Part shown: in pieces, positions 35,001-44,853 of the stretch | Numbering within the stretch: position 1 is the stretch's first letter | How the letters are laid out: every line of letters starts with the position of its first letter | Origin: Datisca glomerata | Taxonomy: Eukaryota > Streptophyta > Magnoliopsida > Cucurbitales > Datiscaceae | Assembly (NCBI GenBank): GCA_003255025.1 | Contig: QANY01007306.1 | Span: forward strand, 439,219-503,218 | Reading direction: 5' to 3' | DNA length: 64,000 nt | Position numbers and translations under genes: made by a program | Notes under the pieces: model-generated | Databases searched by the model: none | What the model saw: the letters and a program-made list of their open reading frames with translations, nothing else | Told to the model about the DNA's origin: nothing

Positions 35001-35805
35001 ATGTTGTGTACCTTTCTGAGAGGAATTAAGACAAAAAGTCCCACAAAGCAAACAACAAAAAGAAAGGCAGTCATCCAACCAAACCCAGGTTCCTTTATGG
35101 CATTTGGAGAATTCCCTTCTGTATTAACTCCTGACAACTCATAAGTTTTCCTGTTTAACCCCAACAGATATGATGCAAACCCTCCTGCATACAAATTCTC
35201 ATGAAATTCATAAAAGAAACGAATATTGGATAGAAATTTAAAAATCTTATAATTATTTATTAGTACGTTCATATTTTCCAAAAAAAGTGAATTAACTTCC
35301 AAGCAAGCCTTATTTTAAAAAACAAATAACAACCCATTTAATTTTACTAAATACCCATTTCAAATCTCAAAAAAAAAACAAAGAAGAAGAAGAAAATATG
35401 TGAGTAGTAATTAACAAGTGGCAAACCTCCAACAGAAATGCTGTAACAAGCAACAGCACAAGTTTGAATCATGGTATTCTCTTGTCGAGTAAATGGTTTA
35501 GAGACATAACCAGCTTTCTCTAGTGTTTTGGTCCACGTACGGACGAACACAAAAGCAAGAAGAGCAGCAGAGACATTAAGATTTGGGACAATCCCAGTGG
35601 TGAGATTTAGTTTCATGGCTATCACACTGTAAATAATTCCAATTATAATACTCACAATAACCCCTCTCACTGTAATTTGGTTAGTCCATGGCTGAATCCT
35701 TCTCCAACTCTCCTTACTTTCTTTCTCTTCAACTTCTGCTAGTTTTTCTATTATCTCTGTCTCAACCTCTTTCTTCTCTTTTGTTATCTCCATTGCCATT
35801 GCCAT
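27748..35805 (-). CDS. YSL: YSL metal-nicotianamine transporter (YSL1/2/3 type), seven exons
   Basis: Exons on the minus strand, by GT-AG borders and frame: 35805-35427, 35184-35012, 34477-34383, 29503-29369, 29281-29092, 29024-28913 and 28673-27748. Together they give 2010 nt, 669 codons plus stop, with no lesion. The family size is about 660-680. The start [18 protein letters not shown] follows an overlapping stop. An acidic cytosolic N-terminus precedes many hydrophobic helices; diagnostic stretches are [79 protein letters not shown] and [15 protein letters not shown]. This is an OPT-family proton-coupled transporter. YSL1-3 move Fe(II), Cu and other metal-nicotianamine complexes across the plasma membrane in vascular tissue and seed loading. 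Assignment to one paralogue is not possible here. Intron 3 (4.9 kb) holds transposon insertions; a MITE lies upstream. Confidence 0.93.
29055..29090. repeat. GA/CT microsatellite filling YSL intron 5
   Basis: About 17 GA units with one break. On the transcribed strand it is a CT tract beginning within the donor (GTCTCTCT) of a 67-nt intron (29091-29025). More than half of this minimal intron is repeat. Confidence 0.95.
29858..31471. mobile_element. DNA transposon with long inverted repeats (Mutator-like) in YSL intron 3
   Basis: The first about 225 bp (29858-30085) and last about 220 bp (31250-31471) are inverted copies of each other, with some divergence. Matching stretches include TTTGGGATTAGCCAAATA at the left with TATTTGGCTAATCCCAAA at the right, and TTGTTGATGAAGAGAA with TTCTCTTCATCAACAA. 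The ends begin GGGTA and end TACCC. Long TIRs suggest a non-autonomous Mutator-like element. The flanks are AT-rich and no unambiguous 9-bp duplication could be called. Just inside the TIRs, CAGGGACGGCTCAATC (30112) and GATTGGCTCTGCCAG (about 31228) resemble weak hAT-type termini, so a second element may be nested. Confidence 0.7.
30580..31165. repeat. Dispersed AT-rich repeat, copy 1 (partner 60425-61025)
   Basis: Aligns with 60425-61025 in the same orientation, for example TATTTGTTGATATATTTTTA and TTGTAAATTTAATTTTTAT occur in both. The copies are much diverged. The family is unclassified; no protein is encoded. Confidence 0.75.
31480..33090. other. YSL intron 3 interior, no gene recognised
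   Basis: Less AT-rich in 31600-32560 than its surroundings, with scattered short open frames on both strands that match nothing I recognise. It may be further retroelement leader or LTR sequence linked to the Gypsy fragment at 33095. Confidence 0.35.
33095..33460 (+). pseudogene. Gypsy RNase H fragment in YSL intron 3
   Basis: The plus strand reads [20 protein letters not shown], then [20 protein letters not shown], then [19 protein letters not shown] and, after a frame change, [20 protein letters not shown]. This is the RNase H domain of chromovirus-type Gypsy elements. Stops and frame changes show it is dead. Neither LTRs nor integrase were found nearby, so only a fragment survives. Confidence 0.85.
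33570..34382. other. 5' part of YSL intron 3, no gene seen
   Basis: AT-rich intron sequence with a short local repeat (CTATTTTTCTGTTAATTTAA near 33928 and 33950). No feature beyond the splice donor at 34382 was recognised. Confidence 0.5.
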
Positions 35806-36086
35806 TTAGTCTCTGCTCAAGTGAATGAAATGAACTCTTTAACTGACTTGTATAAAAGGAAGGGTTGTGGTTGAAGTGATTGGGTGTAGGGAGGGAGAAA
35901 GTTGTCAATTTGTCTTCTTTCAGAAAATCTGCGTACTTCCAATTTTCAACACTTTTCCACCACTTGACAACCCACGAGACTGTGCTAGTGTGTTTTGTAC
36001 ATGACTAAGTGAGTATCCAATTCAAGCCCCCTTGTTTACGTTTTTTCTTTTTATCATCTAAGGAAACTTTAAGTGTCACTAGTTTG

Positions 36087-36298
36087 AGAGAAAGTATTCC
36101 GTATACCTAAAGTATTGAATATTCAGTACCGATTCATATCATCTATTATCATGTGTCTTAAAATATTATATTTTATTCAGATTTTAAGGAGAGACAATAA
36201 ATAAATTCTTGAAATTTGTAAACGTATGCACGTCATTAAATGATATAAAGGAGTACTGAATATTCAACACTCTAAGAGTACTAGAAATTTTTTCCACG
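36087..36298. mobile_element. Foldback MITE upstream of the YSL gene
   Basis: Two arms form an inverted repeat: TATTGAATATTCAGTAC on the left (about 36109) and GTACTGAATATTCAACA on the right (about 36252). Similarity extends outward and inward for about 45 bp per arm. The whole is about 210 bp with no coding capacity, the form of a MITE. It lies about 280-490 bp upstream of the YSL start codon. Exact ends and target duplication were not resolved. Confidence 0.7.
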
Positions 36299-36299
36299 T

Positions 36300-36934
36300 T
36301 TGGACAATAAGCATAAATAAATAAAATTTACTTATAGGCTGTCACAATTTGTTAAATCACTCCATCTGTATCTATGAGATCCTGTGAATATTTATTAGGG
36401 TTAATATAATAATCTCTTGAACTTCAACCTTTTTTCTATTAGTACATCAACTTTTTCTATTAATAAAAACCCCATTCCGTCTAAAGTTCCACAAAAACAG
36501 CGTTAAAAATTTACTTTTATCTAAAAATATATTAATGTTAGGGGAGTAAATTAATTTTGGGTAAAAGTTTATGGGGGTTTTAGAATATGAATCGAAATAA
36601 TCTCGATGAAAAATTAGACGAGGAAAGAATTTGCACAAATTTGAAATGACAAACAAAGTAAAATCAAATTAAAAACTTGTAGGGTTTAGAGCATATTGCC
36701 ACTTCCATTTGTAAAGAAAGAAAGGAATGGTAAATTAATATAAAACTCATGTATCAGAAGCGAAAAAAAAAAGCAAAATGGACAAAAGCGTAAAGGAAAA
36801 ATATTTCTCAAAACTTAAACAATGTAACTGAATTCTTTCGTAATGTTATATCTCAATTTAAAATATTTCTTCCTTGCATTAATAAATAGTTCACTTACAC
36901 AATAAATTTAGATTCATGATTTAAATTTTTAGTG
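36300..36934. other. Intergenic sequence between the MITE and the Ogre element
   Basis: AT-rich, without recognised genes. It ends with tagtg (36930-36934), the left copy of the Ogre target duplication. Confidence 0.5.
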
Positions 36935-38806
36935 TGTAGATACCGTATTTTATCCGACCTAATACATGAAATATACATGCTTTATATTTTTGTTTTTTTA
37001 ATAATCCAAGACTATATGTATAATTTGAAAACTAATCCAATACTAAAATAAGAAAAGTGGTCAAAGACTAAAAAGTAAAAATTGAAAAAAGAGGACTAAA
37101 AAATAAAAATTGAAAAAAAAACTAAAAGTAAAGAAAGGCAAACCCTAATTTTGCCTATAAATAGGAATGAAGTCTTCATTTAAGGGGAGATCTTTTGGGG
37201 AGTAAAAAAAAATGGGGAAGTCATTTTTTAGAGTGAGAAATAGAGGGGTTGGAAATAGATGTGATTTTAGAGAGAGGAAGATGTTCTACACTTCTATTAT
37301 CTTCATCTTCTTCCATCTTTTCTTCTCAAGGTAGCTTAATTGTTTGGTACATTTGTTCATAATATTTTTTGCTCATCTCTCTTCTTCATATGAATGTAGT
37401 TGATATCTTTTATATTTTTTTATACATAAGTGGATTGTTCATTCCCTATCATTTCTCCTCATTTAAATCTTAACATTTTAATTTCATGCTTTGATGATTT
37501 CTTTACAAGTTGGATATTGAGATGTCTTTGTCATCAACTTAATTAATGATGATAATGATAAAGCTTTGAGGGGTGGAAAAATTAACCAAATGTGAATCAA
37601 CCATTTTAATGGGTTGAAAGAGTGCATTTGATGCAAAGATCTTCTAGGATAATTTTCTCACACATAACAATGCATAGAATAGAGAATAAAACCTCTATAC
37701 AAGATTATGCAAATATCTAAGTTGTGAAACTTTTAATTTTTCTACAAAGTTTTTTTAATATTATGTTCATCATTTTGTGACACTTGTTTGAACTAATTAT
37801 CATCCATGATCATCCCTTTTGCTATTTGATTAGCAATGACTAATGAGGGAAGGAAAGAAAAATGACAATTAGTGTACTAAGTAGTAAAAAAAATAGACAT
37901 ATTTATGTTAAAGAAATATATTATTTATTTTTTCATCGTTGCAGCTCTTGCTATATATATGTATATATTTATAAATTTTTTTTAAAATTTTTTTTTCTTT
38001 CATTTATTACATAATATAGTCTTTTACTTTATTCTTGCATTTTTATAATCTCAACATTTTATGTTTTCTATAATTTGATATCCTATAACTTATCTCTATT
38101 CTTTTAATTTCATTTTGTTGTAATTATTAACATTAATTTTCTTTACATGTTTATTTATTTAGCATTTTTGCATCGTCATACTTATAATGCGATTCTTGCA
38201 TTATTCCCTTATTATTATAATTAATGTTCATGTATGCGTGGATTATAATTTTAATAATTAGATTTAGATTTTGTTACTTCTATTATTTAATTTTCACTAA
38301 AAAAGGCCGACGATGGACTTTGAGATTTTTGGGATACCAAACTTCTCGAACTACTGAGGTGAGGAGTTATTCTTGGGATACCGAGAATAACTCTAATAAT
38401 TTTTTGATTTAAAAAGATATGAGAATACAAAAAAAAGTAATTTTTTTTCAATGGTCTTTGAACCACCCATTAAAAGTAATTTATTTTGTTCATTTCTAGG
38501 ATACAAAATTCCTCAAATGGGACATTAAAAAATAAATCTCTTTAGCCTCTGCCTTAAAATAAAAAAATGGATAGCATTTGATTAAATTTGGTAACCATTT
38601 TATAATGGGTGTTGTGGGGTGCTAATACCTTCCCCACACACAAACGACTCCAGAACCAACTTTGAGTTTTCGTAGACTAAAATTTTTTATCTTAAAATTG
38701 AGTGACCAATCACACCCTAAAATGATTGGTGGCGACTCCAAATTTCTTTTTCCTTAAAAAATGAATTTTTTTAATCGCCACTCCGCATCGCACGCACGTT
38801 GCGATA
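36935..38806 (+). repeat. 5' LTR of the Ogre element
   Basis: Begins TGTAGATACCGTATTTTATC and ends before the primer site. A TATA-like CCTATAAATAGGAATG lies near 37155-37171. It lacks about 150-160 bp that the 3' LTR has near 50555-50700. Confidence 0.92.
37155..37171 (+). promoter_or_regulatory. TATA-box region in the Ogre 5' LTR
   Basis: CTATAAATAGG is a good plant TATA box about 220 bp into the LTR; the same motif is at the matching place in the 3' LTR (near 49777). It is a likely promoter for the genomic transcript. Confidence 0.6.
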
Positions 38807-38808
38807 GC

Positions 38809-38827
38809 TTGGCGACTCCACTGGGGA
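38809..38827 (+). promoter_or_regulatory. Ogre primer-binding site
   Basis: TTGGCGACTCCACTGGGGA lies 2-3 bp downstream of the 5' LTR. It matches the primer-site type reported for Ogre elements (tRNA-Arg); the tRNA was assigned from memory of the family, not checked. Confidence 0.7.
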
Positions 38828-39427
38828 GCTTTGCCATTGGTCTAACCATCTTTAGATCAATAGAGAGTCAAGCCAAAATTTCATCCTATGTTATCCTTTT
38901 GTATTGGTTTTTGTTTCGTTTATATGATTTATTAATTTTTTCGTAACTGTAGTTGTACATAAGTTTTTTTACAAAGTATATATATATATACACATAATTT
39001 TTACTTTCACACATACACACTAGCCCTATACCAGGGCTTTCCTTTTAGGATTAGCGAGAATGAGTAGTGGAATGCTTTCATGGAATCGAGGTTCCCGTGC
39101 AGGCTCATGAAAGTTCTCACTCAGGTCGACCCTTTCGGGATACCATTTGGGGGCCCCTGTTACTCTATTCAGATAACAGTGTGGACAACCTGAAAGCCTA
39201 CTAAGAGATTTTTAGATCCCAACCACACATGTATTATGTTTTTAAAGCCCACATCATGACCAACGTTAGATTTCTGCTAAAATCATGATCAATTTTACGC
39301 ATGTATATATGTTTTGTGTCACTTAAACATGTCTTCTCTTCATTGTTTTGCTTCTAACTTCATCTTTCTATTTTGCATACATGCATAATGCTGCGTAATG
39401 GGATTGTAAAGAAGTATTCAATTCATT

Positions 39428-40608
39428 CATATTTTAGAAACCATAACTCCCACTTCGAGTGTGATAGAAGATCAAGTTACGGTAGCCCAATGGTCAGAGG
39501 AATCGCAGAAAAATAAAGGAGATTGTCTGAAAAAGGAAGACGTTGTTCTTCTACCATCAATCACTAAGATAAAGTTCTCACGCATTGACTTGGAGAGGTT
39601 GAAGAAGATATGGGAGGATTTTTTATCAGAGCAGAAAAGTTTGTTTGTCGGAAAATATGGTCACATAGCTCATCTATTGTACATTGTAGTCAACGTTCCC
39701 GTCCTTGAAGCTTTAATGCATTTCTGGGACCCTCATTATAGATGTTTCACCTTCGGAATAATTGATCTTACTCCCACAATTGAAGAATATCAAGCACTAT
39801 TGAATGTCTCGTTGCAAAATACCGACAAAGTTTATAACTATGACAAAAAGCTCACGTTGAAGAGAGCTTTGTCTAAGCTCTTGGGTACTTTCCATGCGTC
39901 TGAGAAGCACAGAATCAAAGCTGAAGAACGACTCAAAGAGTTAAGAAATAAGGTTGAGGATCAGGCGTATCTAAAGCGGAAAAACTCAGATTTGGGAACT
40001 GACACTCGCCAATTGGGCAACAAAATTAGAAAGATGGCGGAAGACAATAATAACTTGCGAGGGGTAATCTACGAACACGAGGATCAAATCGTGAAGTTAG
40101 AGAGGGAAAATAAACTGGTACGAGAAATTCTAGAAGAGGTGAAGGGAACTGTTGATAAGAAAAATGCGTACATCGTCGAGTTAGAAGAGCAATATGACGC
40201 CTTACGATGAATCGTTGATAATTTTCAAGTTGATTTAGAGAATCAGAAAGTTAAAAAGACTGAGTCAACAAATGATTCTGAAGAATTATTGAAAGTCATC
40301 GTAAGCCTTGAACATCAAGTTAGAACTTATCAGAATGTGGAGAAAGGTTGGCAAGAAACAATGACGCTAATGTTGATATACTGATATATGATTATCAGTT
40401 GCTACAACAAGAGAACAACTCGATTCGACAACGATCTGGGCAGGCTGTGGAATGGCTTAAAGGTATGGCTGTGAGAGCGGGCAATTTGGCGGAACAAGCT
40501 TCATTTTTGAAGAAAAATGTCTTGCCCATCCATCCTAATGGGGAGAACTTGTCTAAATTTTTGGAAGAAGTCAACCGGGATTTGGGTCATTTTGGTTGTT
40601 TTGTATGA
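39428..40608 (+). pseudogene. Ogre ORF1 (protein of unknown function, DUF7745-like)
   Basis: The reading ETITPTSSVIEDQVTVAQWS has no in-frame ATG: the expected ATG before GAA ACC (39437) reads TTA. The N-terminal half contains SLFVGKYGHIAHLLYIVV and RCFTFGIIDLTPTIEEYQAL, the domain typical of Ogre ORF1 and related plant 'aminotransferase-like' proteins. The C-terminal half is a long charged coiled coil (KAEERLKELRNKVEDQ, NNLRGVIYEHEDQIVKLERE). A TGA at 40208 and a frameshift near 40350 separate it from the last part (LLQQENNSIRQRSGQAVEWL, to 40608). The role of ORF1 in Ogre elements is unknown. Confidence 0.85.
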
Positions 40609-40866
40609 ACTCATGTTATGAAGTAATGTAATTGACTTCTACATACTCAACTGTAGTGGATGGCTCTACTAATTGAATGAAATTGATTACTTTAGAACTT
40701 TCACTTTGCGCAGTATCATTTCTCATGCATAAGTTTACTCTCATCATTTCTTCTTTTTATTAGCAAAAAGCTACATCTCATTGCTTTATTTTTATTTTAC
40801 AGAAATTTTCCAAAGATAGCCCGACAACTTCGACATCCCTATCGAACTCGAGCTAAAGTTAGGGTC

Positions 40867-43377
40867 ATGGATGAGCAAGAAAGAGAGCAATCACGAGAGG
40901 AAATGAAGGAAGAGATTAGGGAGCTAAAAGAGAAAATGGCTAAAGTCCTCGAACTCCTGGCCGCAAGTAAGGGAAATGCCTGTTTTGAAAATCTGCAAGG
41001 GGCTCAATCATCACAAAATCAACTGCCAAACGATACTCCACTTTACCCTTTTGGGTTCACTCCAACATATCAACGTCATCAGGTTGACCAGTTTCAGCAC
41101 GCTTCACCACCAATAAATATCCAGCATCATCCATTTCCAAATGTCCAGGAAACAATGCAGACAGGGAAAACTGGGTACAACCCATCCGCGATGGCATGTG
41201 GTCACAACCAGGCTTTCACTCCACAAGGCGAACTTGTTAATGAGCCAATCATCATAACCGATGTTGATGACCCAAAGATGCATAAGCCTATTACCAAGCC
41301 AAGTGATGACCCACGATCGAAAGATAAATTGGACTTTCTGGAGGAGAGATTACGTGCTATTGAAGGATCTGATGTATACGGTACCATTGATGCCACCCAA
41401 TTATGTTTGGTCCCTGATGTGAACATCCCACATAAATTCAAACTACCTGAGTTTGAAAAATATGATGGTAGTACGTGCCCCAGAAGTCACCTTATTATGT
41501 ACTGCAGAAAAATGGCTGCTTGTGCAAATGATGATAAGCTGCTGATTCATTTCTTTCAAGATAGCCTGATGGGAGCCGCATCTCGTTGGTATATCCAATT
41601 GGATAACCAACATATTCGAAGGTGGAAAGATCTAGCAGATGCTTTTTTAAGACAATATAAGTACAACATAGACATAGCCCCTGATCGTTTGGACTTACAA
41701 AGGATGGAAAAAAAACCTACAGAAGGCTTTAAAGAATATGCACAAAGGTGGAGGGAATTAGCTGCTCAGGTACACCCCCCATTGTCAGACAAGGAGATGG
41801 CTGGAATGTTTATTAACACCTTGAGACCTCCATTCTATGACAGAATGATTGGAAACGCTTCAAACAACTTCTCTGACATCATAGTGATCGGTGAAAGGAT
41901 TGAGTATGGGATAAAGAATGGAAGAATTTTGGAAATTATATCAGATACATCGTCAGTAAAAAAGGGGCCCCCATTGAAGCGAAAAGAAGGGGATGTGCAG
42001 ATGATCAATTCCGGGTACCCATCACAAGCTGCGAACCCGGGATCAGGATTTTCAAAGTATGGGGAAGGACCCAAGTCTACGACATCATACGTGGCTAATA
42101 CCTCACAAATTCCGTACAATTATCACTCTCAACAATCAACATTTCAAAATAACCCAAGGCCCGGTTTCAGACCACCGGCCCACCAGCAAAATATTGGTCA
42201 GGCTGATCAGCCTCTGAGGGGAAATAGAAATAATCAACGTTTTATCCAATATGATCCAATCCCCATGTCATATACAGAACTCTTACCACAATTGATACGG
42301 AATAATCAATTGGTGCCAATTCCTTACGAACCTCTACAACCACCATACCCAAGGTGGTATGATCCGACTGCTCGCTGTGAGTATCATGCTGGGGCAGTGG
42401 GACATTCGACTGAGAATTGCACGGCATTAAAAGGTAGAGTACAGGCACTGATCAAGGCTGGATGGTTGAATTTCAAAAAGGCAAATGGGAATCCAGATAT
42501 CAATTCCAACCCTCTACCAAATCATGGGAATCCTGCCGTGAATGCAATTGAGGAATATTTTTCATATGGAAAGAGGGACGTGGAAGATGTGAGCACGTCA
42601 ATGGAAACACTTTTTCATCTTCTTTCTAGAGCAGGGTACACCTACCCAACACGCTCAGAGGATGAGTGCGTTTTTAGGAAGCCTATGCATGACTTCGATT
42701 GTTTGTTTCATAAGAAGGTGACAGGGCATACAATTGAGGAGTGTGCTGATTTTAAAAAGGAAGTGCAAAAGTTGTTGGACGCAAAGATACTTACGATAAG
42801 TAATAAAGGAGAAAGGGAATACCAAGAAGATGACTCTTTAGTCCTCATGATAACTAAAGAATCATCTGAAGTTAATGTTGAAATGTCATCCTATATCCCA
42901 AAACCTCTCACAATACATTACGAGGAAAAGTCAACTCGCACCACTACGTCTTATGCTCCGATGCCTATCACCATTCAAATACCGGGTGCGTTCGCTTACA
43001 AAGATTCAAGAGCAGTACCCTGGATGTACGGATATGAGGTTATTACAAGCAGTAACGACAAAACCCAAGAGCTAAATCTGTCTGACCTCGATCTCCCCAT
43101 AACTAATATTTCGGGAGTAGGTGGGATGACGAGGAGTGGCAGATGCTACACGCCAGAAGTTTTGAGAACGGATAAAAGCGATGTGTTTGAAAGGCAAAGG
43201 AAAGGGAAGGCCAAAGAAGGCGACAATGGTCATGAATTCCAAGGAGAAATGCATGGCGGCCAAGAGATAGACCCAGATATAATAAGAGGTACGGAGAAAG
43301 AAAGAGCAGTGTCTGAAGAAGAAGTATGTGAATTTTTGAAGCTCATCAAGCAAATCAAATATAAGGTGATTGAATAA
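40867..43377 (+). CDS. gag: Ogre gag polyprotein (intact, 836 aa)
   Basis: An uninterrupted frame from ATG at 40867. A short N-terminal coiled coil (REEMKEEIRELKEKMAKVLE) is followed by a Gln/Pro-rich region. The Retrotrans_gag capsid domain covers about residues 195-355 (HFFQDSLMGAASRWYIQLD, RWKDLADAFLRQYKYNID, GFKEYAQRWRELAAQVHP). Two Cys/His segments follow (CEYHAGAVGHSTENCTALKG near residue 500, CLFHKKVTGHTIEECADFKK near residue 620). The protein would assemble the particle and bind the RNA. This is the only intact Ogre frame. It ends just before the protease frame, which is broken, so no functional polyprotein is expected. Confidence 0.88.
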   Translation: MDEQEREQSREEMKEEIRELKEKMAKVLELLAASKGNACFENLQGAQSSQNQLPNDTPLYPFGFTPTYQRHQVDQFQHASPPINIQHHPFPNVQETMQTGKTGYNPSAMACGHNQAFTPQGELVNEPIIITDVDDPKMHKPITKPSDDPRSKDKLDFLEERLRAIEGSDVYGTIDATQLCLVPDVNIPHKFKLPEFEKYDGSTCPRSHLIMYCRKMAACANDDKLLIHFFQDSLMGAASRWYIQLDNQHIRRWKDLADAFLRQYKYNIDIAPDRLDLQRMEKKPTEGFKEYAQRWRELAAQVHPPLSDKEMAGMFINTLRPPFYDRMIGNASNNFSDIIVIGERIEYGIKNGRILEIISDTSSVKKGPPLKRKEGDVQMINSGYPSQAANPGSGFSKYGEGPKSTTSYVANTSQIPYNYHSQQSTFQNNPRPGFRPPAHQQNIGQADQPLRGNRNNQRFIQYDPIPMSYTELLPQLIRNNQLVPIPYEPLQPPYPRWYDPTARCEYHAGAVGHSTENCTALKGRVQALIKAGWLNFKKANGNPDINSNPLPNHGNPAVNAIEEYFSYGKRDVEDVSTSMETLFHLLSRAGYTYPTRSEDECVFRKPMHDFDCLFHKKVTGHTIEECADFKKEVQKLLDAKILTISNKGEREYQEDDSLVLMITKESSEVNVEMSSYIPKPLTIHYEEKSTRTTTSYAPMPITIQIPGAFAYKDSRAVPWMYGYEVITSSNDKTQELNLSDLDLPITNISGVGGMTRSGRCYTPEVLRTDKSDVFERQRKGKAKEGDNGHEFQGEMHGGQEIDPDIIRGTEKERAVSEEEVCEFLKLIKQIKYKVIE

Positions 43378-43449
43378 CTTAATCGCTTACCTACTCGCAT
43401 ATCCTTACTGTCACTCTTTCTGAATTCTGAACCACATCGCCAATCATTA

Positions 43450-44571
43450 TTGAAGGTTTTGAATCAAGCATATGTTTGTCATGACATTACGGTGGAAAAG
43501 TTGAGTGGAATTGTGAAAAATATTATCGCACCGAATTTTATCACTTTCACAGATGATGAAATCCCGGCCGATGGTACTGGGCACACCAGAGCTTTACATA
43601 TATCCATAAAATGTAGGGATTATATTGTTGCAAAAGTATTGATTGATAACGGCTCATCTCTAAATGTAATGCCAAGATCCACACTGGCAACGCTCCCGGT
43701 GGACTCGACACATATGCGGCCGAGCATGATGATAGTAAGAGAATTCGACGGTACCCGAAGAGAAGTAATCAAAGACATATAGATACCTATCCAAATTGGA
43801 CCATGCATATTCAATATTGTTTTCCAAGTGATGGACATAAATCCAGCGTACAGTTTACTTTTGGATCGACCATGGATTCACTCTGCTGGGGCAGTACCTT
43901 CTTCCTTACATCAGAAGCTGAAATTCATAATGGATCATAAACTCATTTGTATATATGGGGAAGAAGATTTTTTGGTATCCAAGCCAGCCACCATGCCATA
44001 TGTTGAGGCGGCAGAGGAAGCATTGGAGTGTTCATTTCGATCATTTGAGAATTGCGAACACCATGTTTATTGCTAGTGGGAAACCATCTCCAACGCCAAA
44101 CCTATCAAAAACATCTCAGATGGTTGTAAGAATGATGATCAAAGGAGGATACCAGCCAGGTAAGGGACTCGGGAGTGAGCATCAAGGCATTAAAAAGTTA
44201 ATTGACTGGGACAAGAATGAGCAAAGGTTTGGACTTGGATATAGACCGACCAAGGCTGATAGAGGGAGAGTGGAAGCTCAAAAGAAAGAAAAAAGGATTG
44301 CTAGGCTTGAAAATAGGGAACTCGATGTGAAAATGGCAATCATACCCCATATTTCTAAATCCTTTAGAAGTGGAGGAATTTCATTCGAAGAACCGGTTAT
44401 AGTAGAGCAGTACAACCTTGACGATGATATCGCCGAGCTTTCAATATCCGCAATCCTGGGAAAATCATCAAGTTCAAGTACAGAGGACTTGGTTTTTTGA
44501 TACGATTCAGATCATGAACTTAACAACTGGGACGTCACCGAACTACCAATGCTCCTCGAGAATTTTCAAGA
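43450..44571 (+). pseudogene. Ogre protease with C-terminal G-patch, broken
   Basis: The retropepsin active site is in VAKVLIDNGSSLNVMPRSTL (about 43627-43690), where the usual DTGS/DGGS reads DNGS. LLLDRPWIHSAGAVPSSLHQ follows. A TAG at 43780 and a frameshift near 44045 interrupt it. A G-patch domain follows (MVVRMMIKGGYQPGKGLGSE, then RFGLGYRPT, about 44122-44255), an RNA-binding module found C-terminal to protease in some plant Gypsy elements. A TGA at 44498 precedes the last stretch (YDSDHELNNWDVTELPMLLE), which leads to the intron donor at 44572. Confidence 0.85.
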
Positions 44572-44853
44572 GTAATGTGTTCATGCCAAAATTCTAATGA
44601 TTATACCCAATGCCTTAGGAATTTCATTGTTATGGGCCTGTGTTCTCGTCTATTTCATGTCATCTTTTTGAATGAAAATCTAAAAAACTTGTTTCGTCTC
44701 CTTTTGCTGATGATAAATATAATTCCAGTTTCTTTTTGTTTCTTCCTTCTATGTCTTCTTTTTCCATTTCTGAAATGTTGTCCATACTCATGCATTGTTT
44801 ATTTATTTTATTTTTTTTCTTTCGCCTTCTTTTCATCCAATAATCCGATTCAG
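44572..44853 (+). other. Ogre intron between protease and RT
   Basis: Starts GTAATGTG after CAAGA and ends CCGATTCAG. It is 282 nt and strongly T-rich toward the acceptor. Joining the flanks restores one frame (LLENFQ to EFENGDFENKS), whereas reading through meets stops. A regulated intron at this place is characteristic of Ogre elements. Confidence 0.82.

Noticed and set aside
35835..35870. TATAAAAGG near the YSL start as its TATA box
   Set aside because: The motif is on the plus strand, opposite to the gene, so it cannot be claimed as the YSL core promoter.
38224..38412. Short open frame in the Ogre 5' LTR, also in the 3' LTR at 50982-51167
   Set aside because: Occurs only because the LTR is repeated; low-complexity, AT-rich, and altered by indels between the copies.
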